Assembly: GCF_040712085.1 (NCBI RefSeq)
Contig: NZ_JBFCVK010000005.1
Coordinates: 287,393-351,392, forward strand
Direction: 5' to 3'
Source of the DNA: Aquibaculum sediminis
GTDB taxonomy: Bacteria > Pseudomonadota > Alphaproteobacteria > Kiloniellales > DSM-21159
Length of the DNA: 64,000 nucleotides
The notes below the pieces were generated by a model. It was not told the DNA's origin and searched no databases. It saw nothing but the letters and a program-made list of their open reading frames with translations. Shown here piece by piece: positions 43,440-51,959 of the stretch (position 1 is the first letter of the stretch; the number at the start of each line of letters is the position of its first letter). The position numbers and the translations under genes are program-made.

Positions 43440-44375
43440 GTGGACAAGTCCTGTCGGGACGAAAGCGCACGCTCATCGCAACTCTCGCCCGCCGGCCGGT
43501 TGCGGGTTACCGGGATTGTGGGAGGAACATTCGGGCTTGCCGCCCTGTTCCTGCTTACGGCACCCCCCGATCTCTCGGCGGCAGCACCCGGCGTGCCTGG
43601 CTCACTGGAGGCGGTGACCGCCGGCATCGAGCCGCATCGCGCCGCCTACGACCTTTCCCTCGATCGGGCGCTGAGCAGCCCGGAGATCGCCTCGGCAGTG
43701 GGACGACTGGAGTTCGAGTGGGCCGACGTCTGTTCCGGCTGGACCGTGCAGCAGCGCTCGCGCGTGCTGCTCGATCGCGCCGAGGGCCCGCGGGTCGACT
43801 TCGGCTGGACCCTGAACGCCTGGGAGGCCAAGAGCGGACAGCGCTACCGCTTCATCATCCGCCGTTTCTTCGACGGTCTCGAGACGGAGGAAACCCGCGG
43901 AGAGGCGGAACTGGGCGATGGGGACAGCCCCGGGCGTGCCCGCTTCGAGGATCCCGACGGCTTCGAGGTTGCCCTGCCCACCGGTACGGTTTTCCCGACC
44001 GCGCACAGCATCGAGATCTTGGCCCACGCCGCTGAGGAAAGTCTGCCGTTCTGGCGGCTGGTCTTCGACGGTTCAGGCGACGATGGCGGCCTTTCCGGCG
44101 TGTCCGTGCTTCCGGTGGCTGCCTACGCGCCGGGCGAACGCAGCCTGCCCCTGCCCGAAGACAGCAACGGGGCGGCTCTGCTGCGTGACCAAGCCGGCTG
44201 GCGGGTGCAACTGGCCTTCTTCGCACCGAGTGAAGTGGATGCCCTGCCCCTGCACGAGCAGACCTTGACCCTCTACGGCAACGGTGTCGCCGACAACCTG
44301 CTGTTCGACTATGGGGACTTCTCGCTGCGCGCGCGCCTGGTGGAGCTGGAAGCGCTGCCCGACCCGGGCTGCTGA
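43440..44375 (+). CDS. eipB: Cell envelope integrity protein EipB (DUF1849)
   Basis: A 311-residue periplasmic protein. A signal segment (VTGIVGGTFGLAALFLLTAPPDLSAAA) is followed by PHRAAYDLSLDRALSSPEIASAVGRLEFEWADVCSGWTVQQRSRVLL, the DUF1849 signature, and an extended beta-rich body. The Cys of DVCSGW and the C-terminal Cys of DPGC match the conserved disulfide pair of EipB, which in Brucella keeps the envelope intact and forms a beta-spiral. GTG 43440 follows AAGGGG; an in-frame GTG at 43422 is an alternative. Confidence 0.9.
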   Translation: MDKSCRDESARSSQLSPAGRLRVTGIVGGTFGLAALFLLTAPPDLSAAAPGVPGSLEAVTAGIEPHRAAYDLSLDRALSSPEIASAVGRLEFEWADVCSGWTVQQRSRVLLDRAEGPRVDFGWTLNAWEAKSGQRYRFIIRRFFDGLETEETRGEAELGDGDSPGRARFEDPDGFEVALPTGTVFPTAHSIEILAHAAEESLPFWRLVFDGSGDDGGLSGVSVLPVAAYAPGERSLPLPEDSNGAALLRDQAGWRVQLAFFAPSEVDALPLHEQTLTLYGNGVADNLLFDYGDFSLRARLVELEALPDPGC

Positions 44376-44407
44376 TCCCCAGCGGGCGCTATCACGTTGA
44401 AGCCGGA

Positions 44408-44824
44408 CTACCCGGTGGCCGCACTGCCGGCCAGATCCATAAGGCAGTCCTGCGGCGCAAGGGGATTGGCGCGCCCATCGCGCGCCTCCAGGTGCACCAC
44501 CTGGGAACCGCTGTCGCCTTCATAGAGAAAGACGTCGAGCACGCAGTCCCCGCCACGGTACTGCCAGATCTCAGCCGGCCGGTCGCGGCGCAGCACCGGT
44601 GGCTGCCCCAGGGTTTCCGCCAGCGCCGAGGGCGGCAGTCCGATCAGCTCTTCCGATCGGACGTCCGGGTTGACCTGCGAGGGAACGGCAGCTTCCGATT
44701 GCCCCTCGGAGCCGGCGTGCGGCATGCCGTTGGTCACACAGCCCGCCAGCAGCAAGGTGGAGAGCAGGACCGCGCTCTGCGCGATCCTGCCTCCGTGCAA
44801 TCGGTTGTTTGCTTTCCTGGTCAC
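44408..44824 (-). CDS. Small lipoprotein of unknown function
   Basis: A 138-residue protein with a lipobox, LLLAGC, at about residue 29, so it should be lipid-anchored after signal peptidase II cleavage. The mature part SEELIGLPPSALAETLGQPPVLRRDRPAEIWQYRGGDCVLDVFLYEGDSG resembles a group of short alphaproteobacterial envelope lipoproteins related in shape to BamE/SmpA repeats. GTG start. Convergent with eipB, 32 bases apart, and downstream of the bactofilin gene on the same strand. Confidence 0.75.
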   Translation of the reverse strand: MTRKANNRLHGGRIAQSAVLLSTLLLAGCVTNGMPHAGSEGQSEAAVPSQVNPDVRSEELIGLPPSALAETLGQPPVLRRDRPAEIWQYRGGDCVLDVFLYEGDSGSQVVHLEARDGRANPLAPQDCLMDLAGSAATG

Positions 44825-44848
44825 CGCCGCGGCGCTGCTGCTGATTGA

Positions 44849-45529
44849 TCAGGAAATCGCCGCCTCTTCTTCCTTGGCCGCCGGAGCGGTACGGCCATTG
44901 CCACCGCCGTTCGATGCCTTTTCCGTCTTGTTGGCTTCGGCACCGCGCGGCTTGGCCTTGCCGGCGCTGTCGTCCTGCTCGCCGATGGTGCCGCGGATGC
45001 GTCCACCGCGTTCCACCTCGATCTCCGCATAACGCAGATCGCCGTCGATCTGGCCCGTTCCGCGCAGCAGCAGTCGGTCGCGCACGGTCAGTTCACCGTC
45101 GAAGCTGCCGGAGATCTCGGCATAGTCCACGGTGGCCCGGCCCTTGAAGAGGCCGCTTTCCGCAATCTCCAGCACCAGCGCGCCGGTGAGGTCGGCATGG
45201 ACTTCGCCCTCGACCACCAGCTTCTCGCAGGCCTGGATCTCGCCGGAGAGGCGGATGCCCTTGCCTACGATGAGCTTCTTGCCCTCTCCTTCGGTCTTTT
45301 CCATCGGCTTCTCCTGGCTGGCTGCGGCGGTCGGGGACTGGTCGGGGGCGCGGCGCGCCTGAGCGGGAGCGGCACTTGACGGCTCCACGGGACGCCGCAC
45401 CGGGGGCACGGGCTGACGGTCAAGCACCGCCGAGGCGTCGGGGCGGCTGGATCGGGGGGTGGGCGCCATACGAGGCTCCTCCGGATTGTGGGATTCTTCG
45501 TCGTGACTGCTCTTCTTGCGTCCAAACAT
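44849..45529 (-). CDS. Bactofilin (polymer-forming cytoskeletal protein)
   Basis: A 226-residue protein with a long Pro/Ser/Ala-rich N-terminal tail (1-80), a bactofilin beta-helix core (about 85-182: LIVGKGIRLSGEIQACEKLVVEGEVHADL, then DYAEISGSFDGELTVRDRLLLRGTGQIDGDLRYAEIEVERGGRIRGTI) and a charged low-complexity C-terminus. Bactofilins self-assemble into filaments that place envelope enzymes. Its neighbours are envelope genes (eipB, lipoprotein, EI24/CysZ-like), consistent with that role. Starts MFGRKKS. Confidence 0.93.
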   Translation of the reverse strand: MFGRKKSSHDEESHNPEEPRMAPTPRSSRPDASAVLDRQPVPPVRRPVEPSSAAPAQARRAPDQSPTAAASQEKPMEKTEGEGKKLIVGKGIRLSGEIQACEKLVVEGEVHADLTGALVLEIAESGLFKGRATVDYAEISGSFDGELTVRDRLLLRGTGQIDGDLRYAEIEVERGGRIRGTIGEQDDSAGKAKPRGAEANKTEKASNGGGNGRTAPAAKEEEAAIS

Positions 45530-45568
45530 GCGTTGCTTCCTCGTCTGGTCGTCGGTTGAACCAGCAGC

Positions 45569-46309
45569 CTACAGACCGACTCCCCCGTCCCCGAACCGCT
45601 CCCGAACCCGAAGGGTGTGGAAGCGGTGCACCATGAAGGCCGTGGCCACGATCGGCATGACGAGATTCACCACCGGCACGGTGAAAAGCAGTGCTATGAT
45701 GATCCCCGCCGTGAAGACATTTCCCCTGTTGCGTCGCCGCAAGGCCCGGACCTCCCCCGAGTCCAAGCGCCTCGCACCGGCGACCTCGAAATACTCCCGC
45801 CCGAGAAGATAGCCGTTCACTCCGTAGAAGACAAAGAGATTGAAGGGCGGAAAAAAGAGCAAAATCAGGTACAGCGGCAAAGCAACCAGGTTCACCGCCA
45901 CGGTCACCCCCGTAAGGCGGGCAGCGTCCCAGAGCATTTCCCGCCAGGGCTGGCTGCGCCCGTCCGGCAGCTGCGGATACCAGCGTCGCTCGACCGCCTC
46001 ACAGATGGGATCGAGCAGCAGCGTCATCATCAGGATCGCCACGGCCGGAAACAGCAGGAAGGTGGTGACAAGCACGCCACTGAACGCCGCAGCCGCGTAG
46101 ACCCATTCGATGGTCTCGAGCCAAAAGCCTTCCCACCCACGGGCCTGGGCCCAGCCCACCAGGGCCTCGCCCAGCCAGGACAGGCCCAAGGTCGCACCGG
46201 CCCAGAGCAGGCCGAAGGTAAGAAGGGAAAGCCCCAGAGCCTGCCACAGCACGCGCCGCGCAGCGGGATCGGAAAGCTGGCCGAAGGCCCTCATCAAGTC
46301 GGAAAGCAT
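45569..46309 (-). CDS. EI24/CysZ-like integral membrane protein
   Basis: A 246-residue membrane protein with four or more hydrophobic segments: LWQALGLSLLTFGLLWAGATLGLSWL, WVYAAAAFSGVLVTTFLLFPAVAILMMTLLLDPICEAVE, TVAVNLVALPLYLILLFFPPFNLFVFYGVNGYLLGREYFE and GNVFTAGIIIALLFTVPVVNLVMPIVATAFMVHRFH. The GREYFE plus HRF pattern is that of the EI24 family, to which the sulfate permease CysZ belongs. ATG 46309 starts at MLSDLMRAFGQL; a frame to 46348 adds 13 residues. Transport function is only inferred from the family. Confidence 0.85.
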   Translation of the reverse strand: MLSDLMRAFGQLSDPAARRVLWQALGLSLLTFGLLWAGATLGLSWLGEALVGWAQARGWEGFWLETIEWVYAAAAFSGVLVTTFLLFPAVAILMMTLLLDPICEAVERRWYPQLPDGRSQPWREMLWDAARLTGVTVAVNLVALPLYLILLFFPPFNLFVFYGVNGYLLGREYFEVAGARRLDSGEVRALRRRNRGNVFTAGIIIALLFTVPVVNLVMPIVATAFMVHRFHTLRVRERFGDGGVGL

Positions 46310-46429
46310 GGCGCCCGCAGCCTTAATGCCGCCGCCCTCGCCTTGCAAGTCGTCGTAAGGCGGATCGGCGTTTCCCGGCAGCGCACCCCAACTCGCGAGC
46401 GCGCGCCTTCGCCTTTGGTGCGCTGATGG

Positions 46430-47503
46430 TTACACGAACAGCGGGTCCGGAACGGTCTTCGGCATCGGCGCGTTTGGCGGCAGAATACCTTCCCGACGGC
46501 TCCAGCCGGAGGCCTCATCGAACTCGATCAGGTCGGGGTCCAGCTTGCGGAAGCCCGGCACCTTGAGCCAAAGGCGCAGCATGTGGCGGCGCCGGGCCGG
46601 TTCGTCGAAATCGACGTAATCAGTGCGGGAATGCAGCACCGTGTAATTGTTGACGAATTGGATATCACCCTGTGCCAGGGTGTAGCGAAGCTGCAGTTCG
46701 CGGCGCATGGTTACAGAATCGATGTAGTCGAGAACTTCCAGTTCCTCATCGCTGAAGGGCTGCCCCAGCTTCTCCCGTGCGGTCTCCATGGATTTGCGCA
46801 CGTAGCGGATGCTCAGTTCGCCATCCACATGGGCAAATACGGGAACGGGATCACTGATCGGTTTCTGGAAATAGGTTTCTTCTCCCCGCCGGTCATAGAC
46901 GAAGCCCTTGTAGAGCATCGGCAGAAACTGTGGGCGCTCGGCCAGCACGGCGTTGTAGATCGACAGGCCGCTGATGATGGAGGATTCCCCGCCTTCCTTG
47001 GCGGTCTGCACGCAGAGCAGACCCACGACATCCGAAGGATCGCAGTGGTAGGGCAACTCCGCATTGGTCTGGTAGCCGCGCACGTTGAGCGCGTTGTAGT
47101 CCTTGCCCTGGCTGCGAACATGACCGACCCGATGTCCCTCGGCGTTCTGGGAGACGCCGACACCCATGTGCAGCCCAATGCCCCAGTAGAGCATTTCCAG
47201 CTCTTCCACGCTGTAGTCCTCGACCGGCAACCCGCGGATCACGCAGAAACCACGCCCCGCCACATCGTTCCAAAGAAGCCGCTTGAGGAAGACGGAAAAA
47301 GTCGGAAAGGAGAAGTCGGAGCGGGTGACCGTGTTCAGCGTCCGCCCACTGCGCCGCAGCCCGCGCACCGCCGCGTCGATCTCCTCAAGATAGCGCGGCG
47401 TGAGATGGTACTGCCAGAGCGCGCTGTCCCGCTCCATATCCACACCGCGCCAGGCCCCGTCACCGCTGACGGGTGAATGCAGGATGCTGTCCTCACTACT
47501 CAT
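46430..47503 (-). CDS. TauD/TfdA-family Fe(II)/2-oxoglutarate-dependent dioxygenase
   Basis: A 357-residue cytoplasmic oxygenase. The iron-binding HxD is His153-x-Asp155 in LPYHCDPSDVVGLLC, and the C-terminal region FVNNYTVLHSRTDYVDFDEPARRRHMLRLWLKV supplies the distal His and the 2-oxoglutarate Arg. It is unlike taurine dioxygenase in detail, so the substrate is open. It sits next to an aldo/keto reductase on the same strand and near a tctCBA transporter, suggesting oxidation of an imported organic acid. Confidence 0.9.
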   Translation of the reverse strand: MSSEDSILHSPVSGDGAWRGVDMERDSALWQYHLTPRYLEEIDAAVRGLRRSGRTLNTVTRSDFSFPTFSVFLKRLLWNDVAGRGFCVIRGLPVEDYSVEELEMLYWGIGLHMGVGVSQNAEGHRVGHVRSQGKDYNALNVRGYQTNAELPYHCDPSDVVGLLCVQTAKEGGESSIISGLSIYNAVLAERPQFLPMLYKGFVYDRRGEETYFQKPISDPVPVFAHVDGELSIRYVRKSMETAREKLGQPFSDEELEVLDYIDSVTMRRELQLRYTLAQGDIQFVNNYTVLHSRTDYVDFDEPARRRHMLRLWLKVPGFRKLDPDLIEFDEASGWSRREGILPPNAPMPKTVPDPLFV

Positions 47504-47584
47504 GGCTTACTTCTCCGACACAACTGGCATTGGGTGCGGCCAAAGGGCTTGTGAAGCCCCATTGCGCCACGATGGATCGACCGC

Positions 47585-48568
47585 TCAGAGATTGACGCGC
47601 TTCATCTGCCCGGGCGGGAAGCGCTCCCCCGCCACGGCATCCGGGCGGAAGACCTGGTCGAGGGCGGTCAACTCCGCCGCGGACAGGGTGACGTCCAAGG
47701 ACTCGAGGTTTTCTTCCAGGTACCTGCGTCGCTTGGTGCCAGGGATGGGAACAACATGTTCCCCCCTGCTCAGCACCCAGGCGATCGCCAGTTGCGCCGC
47801 GCTGCAGCCCTTGGCCTGTGCCATCTCTGCCAGTCGGTCAGCCAGGCCGAGATTCGCCTTGAGGTTCTCGCCCTGGAAGCGTGGAAAGTCCGGTCTGCGA
47901 TCGGCGTCTCCGAACTGCGAGGAATCACGCAACTGCCCGGAAAGGAAGCCCCTGCCGATGGGGCTGTAGGCGACGAAACCGAGGCCGAGTTCCTGGCAGG
48001 TCTGCAACACGTCCTGTTCCGGATCGCGCGTCCAAAGCGAGTATTCGCTTTGGACAGCGGTCAAGGGATGCACGGCTTGCGCTCGCCGGATGGTCGCCGA
48101 GGCCGCTTCAGACAGCCCAATCCAGCGCACCTTTCCCGCCTCGACGAGGCGGCCCATGGCGCCCACGGTCTCCTCGATGGGAGTTTCGGGGTCGACCCGG
48201 TGCAGGTAGTAGAGGTCAATGAAATCCCGACCCAGGCGCTGAAGACTGGCGTTGCAAGCCTCCTCGACATACTCGGGGCGGCCATTCACGCCGCGGCTGC
48301 CATCGGGCAGCGTGACATTGCCGAACTTGGTGGCGATCAGGACCTTGTGACGATCACCGCCCAGGCCCCTGGCCAGGAGCGTTTCATTGTGGCCGTCGCC
48401 ATAGATGTCGGCCGTATCGAAAAAGGTGACCCCGCGATCCAAGGCGAGGCGAAGTGTGGCCTCGGACTCCGCGTCGTTGCGCGGACCATAGGAAAATGAC
48501 ATTCCCATGGTTCCCAGGCCCAGCGCAGAAACCTGAGGCCCCTCGGGACCAAGGCGGCGCGTCTGCAT
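47585..48568 (-). CDS. Aldo/keto reductase
   Basis: A 327-residue member of the AKR family with Asp/Tyr in FFDTADIYGDGHNETLLARGL, Lys in LIATKFGNVTLPDGS, His in LYYLHRVDPETPIEETVG, and the cofactor motif IPGTKRRRYLEENLESL. Closest in pattern to the YajO/PLP-reductase-like group. It is divergent from tctC across 209 bases that contain a palindrome at 48635-48656. Substrate unknown. Confidence 0.92.
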   Translation of the reverse strand: MQTRRLGPEGPQVSALGLGTMGMSFSYGPRNDAESEATLRLALDRGVTFFDTADIYGDGHNETLLARGLGGDRHKVLIATKFGNVTLPDGSRGVNGRPEYVEEACNASLQRLGRDFIDLYYLHRVDPETPIEETVGAMGRLVEAGKVRWIGLSEAASATIRRAQAVHPLTAVQSEYSLWTRDPEQDVLQTCQELGLGFVAYSPIGRGFLSGQLRDSSQFGDADRRPDFPRFQGENLKANLGLADRLAEMAQAKGCSAAQLAIAWVLSRGEHVVPIPGTKRRRYLEENLESLDVTLSAAELTALDQVFRPDAVAGERFPPGQMKRVNL

Positions 48569-48634
48569 GGCGTTCTCCCGTTGGAAGCGAAGCTGTTCTC
48601 GGTGCGAGAAAAACGACCAGAAGCCGCTTGCTTC

Positions 48635-48656
48635 ACCTATATTCCTATTGATAGGT
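48635..48656. promoter_or_regulatory. Palindromic site between aldo/keto reductase and tctC
   Basis: CCTAT (48644-48648) and ATAGG (48651-48655) are separated by TG, and an outer ACCTAT (48635-48640) repeats with ATAGGT (48651-48656). It lies in the divergent promoter region and could be the operator of the GntR/UTRA regulator encoded after tctA. Candidate only. Confidence 0.35.
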
Positions 48657-48777
48657 TTTTAGGATGTTGATGATTGAGCTGTCAAGGCAGCCAGCATGAT
48701 CGGTTCCACTCCGCACGAGAGAAGAGGCGGAGACGAAAAAGATAAAAGACGACTTAATCCAACCAGCGGAGGAAGCG

Positions 48778-49770
48778 GTGACAGTGAAGAAACAGAACCT
48801 GATGATGGGAGGCCTCGCAGCGGCGGTCGCCTTTGGACTTATGGGCGCTGCGGCGGATCAGGTCCGGGCGGAGTATCCCGAAAAGCGCATTGAGATGTTG
48901 ATCGGCTTCGCGGCCGGCGGCGGAACCGACCTTGTCTCCCGGCGGATCGCCGAAGGCATGGAAAGAGAGCTGGGCCAGACCGTGACCCCGATCAACAAGC
49001 CCGGCGCCGGAGGCCTCATCGCCCTGCAGGAAGCAGCGGCTGCGGCGCCCGATGGCTATACGCTCTCCTCTTTCGTGGCCAACAATTCCCTGATCCAGAA
49101 GCACTTCGAGGAGATCGTCAACTTTGTCGATCCTTTGGACGAGCTGACGATCCTGGGCATGGTCAATGCCGATTACTGGGCCATTGCCGTGCCTTCGGAT
49201 GCACCCTACGACACCATTCCGGAATTCATCGAATACCTGGAAGAGAATCCGGGAGCGAAAGTCAGCGATGGCGGCCCCGGTTCCGCCTACCACTGGGGCT
49301 GGCGCACCTTCGAGGACACCACCGGCGTTTCGGTCGAGACCGTGACATATGGCGGCACCGCCGCGGCGCTCAGCGCCCTGGCCGGCCGGGAGCTGACAGC
49401 CTCTTCCACCGCGGTGCCCGAGGCCGCCTCCCTGGTCGATGCCGGTTTGATCAAGGTTCTGGGTGTCGCAGCGCCCGAACGCTATGAGAACTTCCCCGAC
49501 GTGGCCACCTTCTCCGAACAGGGCATTGAGATGGTCTACGGTCCCACCCGCGGCATTGCCGGACCGGCAGGCCTGTCGGATGAGGTTGTGCAGACACTCT
49601 CCGACGCCATCCGCGTGGCCTTCGAATCCGACGAATACCAGAAGTTCCTCAGCGACAGTGGCTACAGCGGCTTCTACCTCGATCACGAGGACGCAACCGC
49701 GTTCGTGGCAAGCGAGGAAGAGCGCCTCATGGGCTTGATGGAGCGCGCCGGGGTCCTGCGCCAGCCGTAA
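48778..49770 (+). CDS. Tripartite tricarboxylate transporter substrate-binding protein (TctC/Bug family)
   Basis: A 330-residue exported binding protein: hydrophobic signal (LMMGGLAAAVAFGLMGAAADQVRA) followed by the Bug signature YPEKRIEMLIGFAAGGGTDLVSRRIAEGMERELGQTVTPINKPGAGGLIALQ. GTG start at 48778 behind GGAGGAAG. It captures a small carboxylate for the TctBA membrane pair. Ligand unknown. Followed by an unusually long 151-base gap containing a palindromic repeat before tctB. Confidence 0.93.
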   Translation: MTVKKQNLMMGGLAAAVAFGLMGAAADQVRAEYPEKRIEMLIGFAAGGGTDLVSRRIAEGMERELGQTVTPINKPGAGGLIALQEAAAAAPDGYTLSSFVANNSLIQKHFEEIVNFVDPLDELTILGMVNADYWAIAVPSDAPYDTIPEFIEYLEENPGAKVSDGGPGSAYHWGWRTFEDTTGVSVETVTYGGTAAALSALAGRELTASSTAVPEAASLVDAGLIKVLGVAAPERYENFPDVATFSEQGIEMVYGPTRGIAGPAGLSDEVVQTLSDAIRVAFESDEYQKFLSDSGYSGFYLDHEDATAFVASEEERLMGLMERAGVLRQP

Positions 49771-49822
49771 CGGACCCAGCCGCTACGCACGGGGGCTTCG
49801 CATCCAAGCGACGGGCTTCCGG

Positions 49823-49887
49823 CATGGACCGGATCGCGCCTAATCTGAACCTGAGGGTCAGATTAGGCGCGCAAAATCCGGTTCATG
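49823..49887. repeat. Dispersed palindromic element, copy 2, inside the tct operon
   Basis: CATGGACCGGAT (49823-49834) pairs with ATCCGGTTCATG (49876-49887) with one wobble, and CGCGCCTAATCTGA (49835-49848) with TCAGATTAGGCGCG (49858-49871). The core TAATCTGAACC and the GACCGGATCGC word are shared with the copies at 10846 and 63772, while the arms carry compensating changes. It sits between tctC and tctB and may lower expression of tctBA relative to the binding protein. Confidence 0.8.
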
Positions 49888-49921
49888 TCAAAACGATAGA
49901 GCAGGTACAAAGCAGACGCAC

Positions 49922-50386
49922 ATGCAAGACCGCGCAAGCTTTCGGGTAACCGGTCTACTGGGCCTCATGGTCTGCGGCGGCGCCTGGCTGGAAGCCCGTC
50001 ACATGCCCTCGCAACCTCTGAGCGCCGGTCTCGGGCCAGCCTTCTTTCCTACCCTGCTATTGGGACTGCTGGCGACCTTGAGCGTTGGCCTGCTGCTCTA
50101 CAGCGCTCTCGGTCGCTTTGCCTCTGCCACGGAAGCAGGCGGTTCCGAGGCTGAAACGGGAGCAAGCGGGAACTGGGCGGCCTGCGGCCTACTTTTCTTG
50201 CTCCTGCTTCTGTTCGGCATTTCCCTGGAAAGAGTGAATGCCCTAATCACCAGCTTCGCCTTCCTCGGCGCCAGTATGATGCTTCTGGGCGAACGCTGGT
50301 GGAAGGCACTGGTTTACGCCGCAATCGTCACAGCGCCGGTGTACATCCTGTTCGGCCTCGTCTTCGGCCTGTCGATCTTCAGATAA
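49922..50386 (+). CDS. Tripartite tricarboxylate transporter small membrane subunit (TctB)
   Basis: A 154-residue membrane protein with four hydrophobic segments (VTGLLGLMVCGGAWLEA, FPTLLLGLLATLSVGLLLYSAL, NWAACGLLFLLLLLFGISLE, and ALVYAAIVTAPVYILFGLVFGLSIF). Topology and the position between tctC and tctA identify TctB. Its start follows the palindromic element; tctA begins 23 bases after its stop. Confidence 0.9.
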   Translation: MQDRASFRVTGLLGLMVCGGAWLEARHMPSQPLSAGLGPAFFPTLLLGLLATLSVGLLLYSALGRFASATEAGGSEAETGASGNWAACGLLFLLLLLFGISLERVNALITSFAFLGASMMLLGERWWKALVYAAIVTAPVYILFGLVFGLSIFR

Positions 50387-50408
50387 CTGCCCTGCGGGAG
50401 AGTTCCTC

Positions 50409-51911
50409 GTGTTCGATATGTGGAGCGCCCTGACCGCAGGGCTGCCGCTGATCCTGACGCCGACGGTGCTGCTGCTAGCGGTAGCCGGCGCCTTGCTGGG
50501 TGTGGTGATCGGTGCCCTGCCCGGCCTGTCAGGGACCATGGCCCTGGCCATTATGGTCACCCTGACCTATCCGCTGAGCCCGGCCGAAGCCTTTGCGTTG
50601 CTGCTGCCCACCTATGCGGCTGCCACCTTCGGTGGCTCGATTGGCGCCATCCTGCTGAACATTCCCGGCACCGGCGCCGCGGTGATGACCACCTTCGACG
50701 GCACGCCCCTGCGCGAGCAGGGAAAAGCGGGATTCGCCATCGGCGTCGCCTGCGTCACCTCCTTCTTCGGCGGTATCGTCAGCGCGCTCTTCCTGGCAGC
50801 TCTGGCGCCGGTGGTGGCGCTCTGGGCTTTGCGCTTCGGCGCGCACGAGTACTTCGCCGTCGCGATATTTGGCCTGGGGGTTATTGCCTACATCAGCCCT
50901 TCGATCGGCAAGGGCCTGATGGCCGCTATTCTGGGTCTGTTGCTTGGAACCATCGGTGCCGATCCCCAGACCGCCTATCCCCGCTTCACCTACGGTGAGA
51001 CGGCGCTCACCAGCGGCCTGCAGTTCGTCCCGGTCATGATCGGGCTCTTCGGCGTGAGCGAAATCTTCCTCTCTCTGAAGCAGGGCATCATTCAGCGCGA
51101 GGTGATTCGCCAGAAGCTCACCAGCGTGTTGCCCTCCGTCAGGCAGTTGATCAGGCTCCTGCCGACCACTCTGCGCTCGACGCTGGTGGGATTGTCCATC
51201 GGCGTGCTGCCCGCCGCCGGGCCGACCATCGCCACCGTGGTCTCCTACGGGCTGGAAAAGCGCTTCGGCAAGAACCGTGCGCAGATGGGACGCGGCGCAC
51301 CGGAAGGCATCGCCGCTGCAGAAAGCGCCAACAACGCCGCAACCGGCGCCTCCATGGTCCCCATGGTGGCTCTCGGGATCCCCGGCGACGCCGTCACCGC
51401 AATCCTGATCGGAGCGCTGATGATCCACGGCATCCGGCCGGGGCCGGCCATGTTCCTGTCGAACGGCGACGTGGTCTCCAGCCTGTTTCTGCTGTTTATC
51501 ATCGGCAACATTCTCTTCCTCATCGTCGGACTCTTCGCTGTGCGCTATCTGGTGCGCGCTCTAGACGTGCCGCCGCGGGTGCTGCTACCGACGATGCTGT
51601 TGCTCTGCGTGCTTGGAAGCTACGCGGTCCAGAACAATCCCTTCGATGTGCTGGTCCTCTTCGCCTTCGGCCTGATTGGCTTCGTGATGCGACTTCTGAC
51701 CATGCCGATCGCCCCGATGCTGCTCGGATTCATCCTCGGCCCACTGGTCGAGGACAACCTCCGCCGGGCCCTGATGCTCTCCGATGGGCGCGTCGAGGAC
51801 TTCTTTACCCGCCCGCTCAGCGGCACGCTCCTGGCAATCACGCTCTTCGTCGTCGCCAGCCCCTTCGTCACGCGCCTGCTCTTCCGTGGCACAAGCCGGG
51901 TGCAGAAGTGA
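50409..51911 (+). CDS. Tripartite tricarboxylate transporter large membrane subunit (TctA)
   Basis: A 500-residue membrane protein with about twelve helices. It has the TctA signatures GVVIGALPGLSGTMALAIMVTLTYPLSPAEAFALLLPTYAAATFGGSIGAILLNIPGTGAAVMTTFDG and PEGIAAAESANNAATGASMVPMVALGIPGDAVTAILIGALMIHGIRPGP. GTG start. Together with TctC and TctB it forms a gradient-driven importer for carboxylates. Confidence 0.95.
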   Translation: MFDMWSALTAGLPLILTPTVLLLAVAGALLGVVIGALPGLSGTMALAIMVTLTYPLSPAEAFALLLPTYAAATFGGSIGAILLNIPGTGAAVMTTFDGTPLREQGKAGFAIGVACVTSFFGGIVSALFLAALAPVVALWALRFGAHEYFAVAIFGLGVIAYISPSIGKGLMAAILGLLLGTIGADPQTAYPRFTYGETALTSGLQFVPVMIGLFGVSEIFLSLKQGIIQREVIRQKLTSVLPSVRQLIRLLPTTLRSTLVGLSIGVLPAAGPTIATVVSYGLEKRFGKNRAQMGRGAPEGIAAAESANNAATGASMVPMVALGIPGDAVTAILIGALMIHGIRPGPAMFLSNGDVVSSLFLLFIIGNILFLIVGLFAVRYLVRALDVPPRVLLPTMLLLCVLGSYAVQNNPFDVLVLFAFGLIGFVMRLLTMPIAPMLLGFILGPLVEDNLRRALMLSDGRVEDFFTRPLSGTLLAITLFVVASPFVTRLLFRGTSRVQK

Positions 51912-51959
51912 TCGAGATCGGCTAGAGATAACCTACCGGAGATTGTGAGACAGGTAGGC

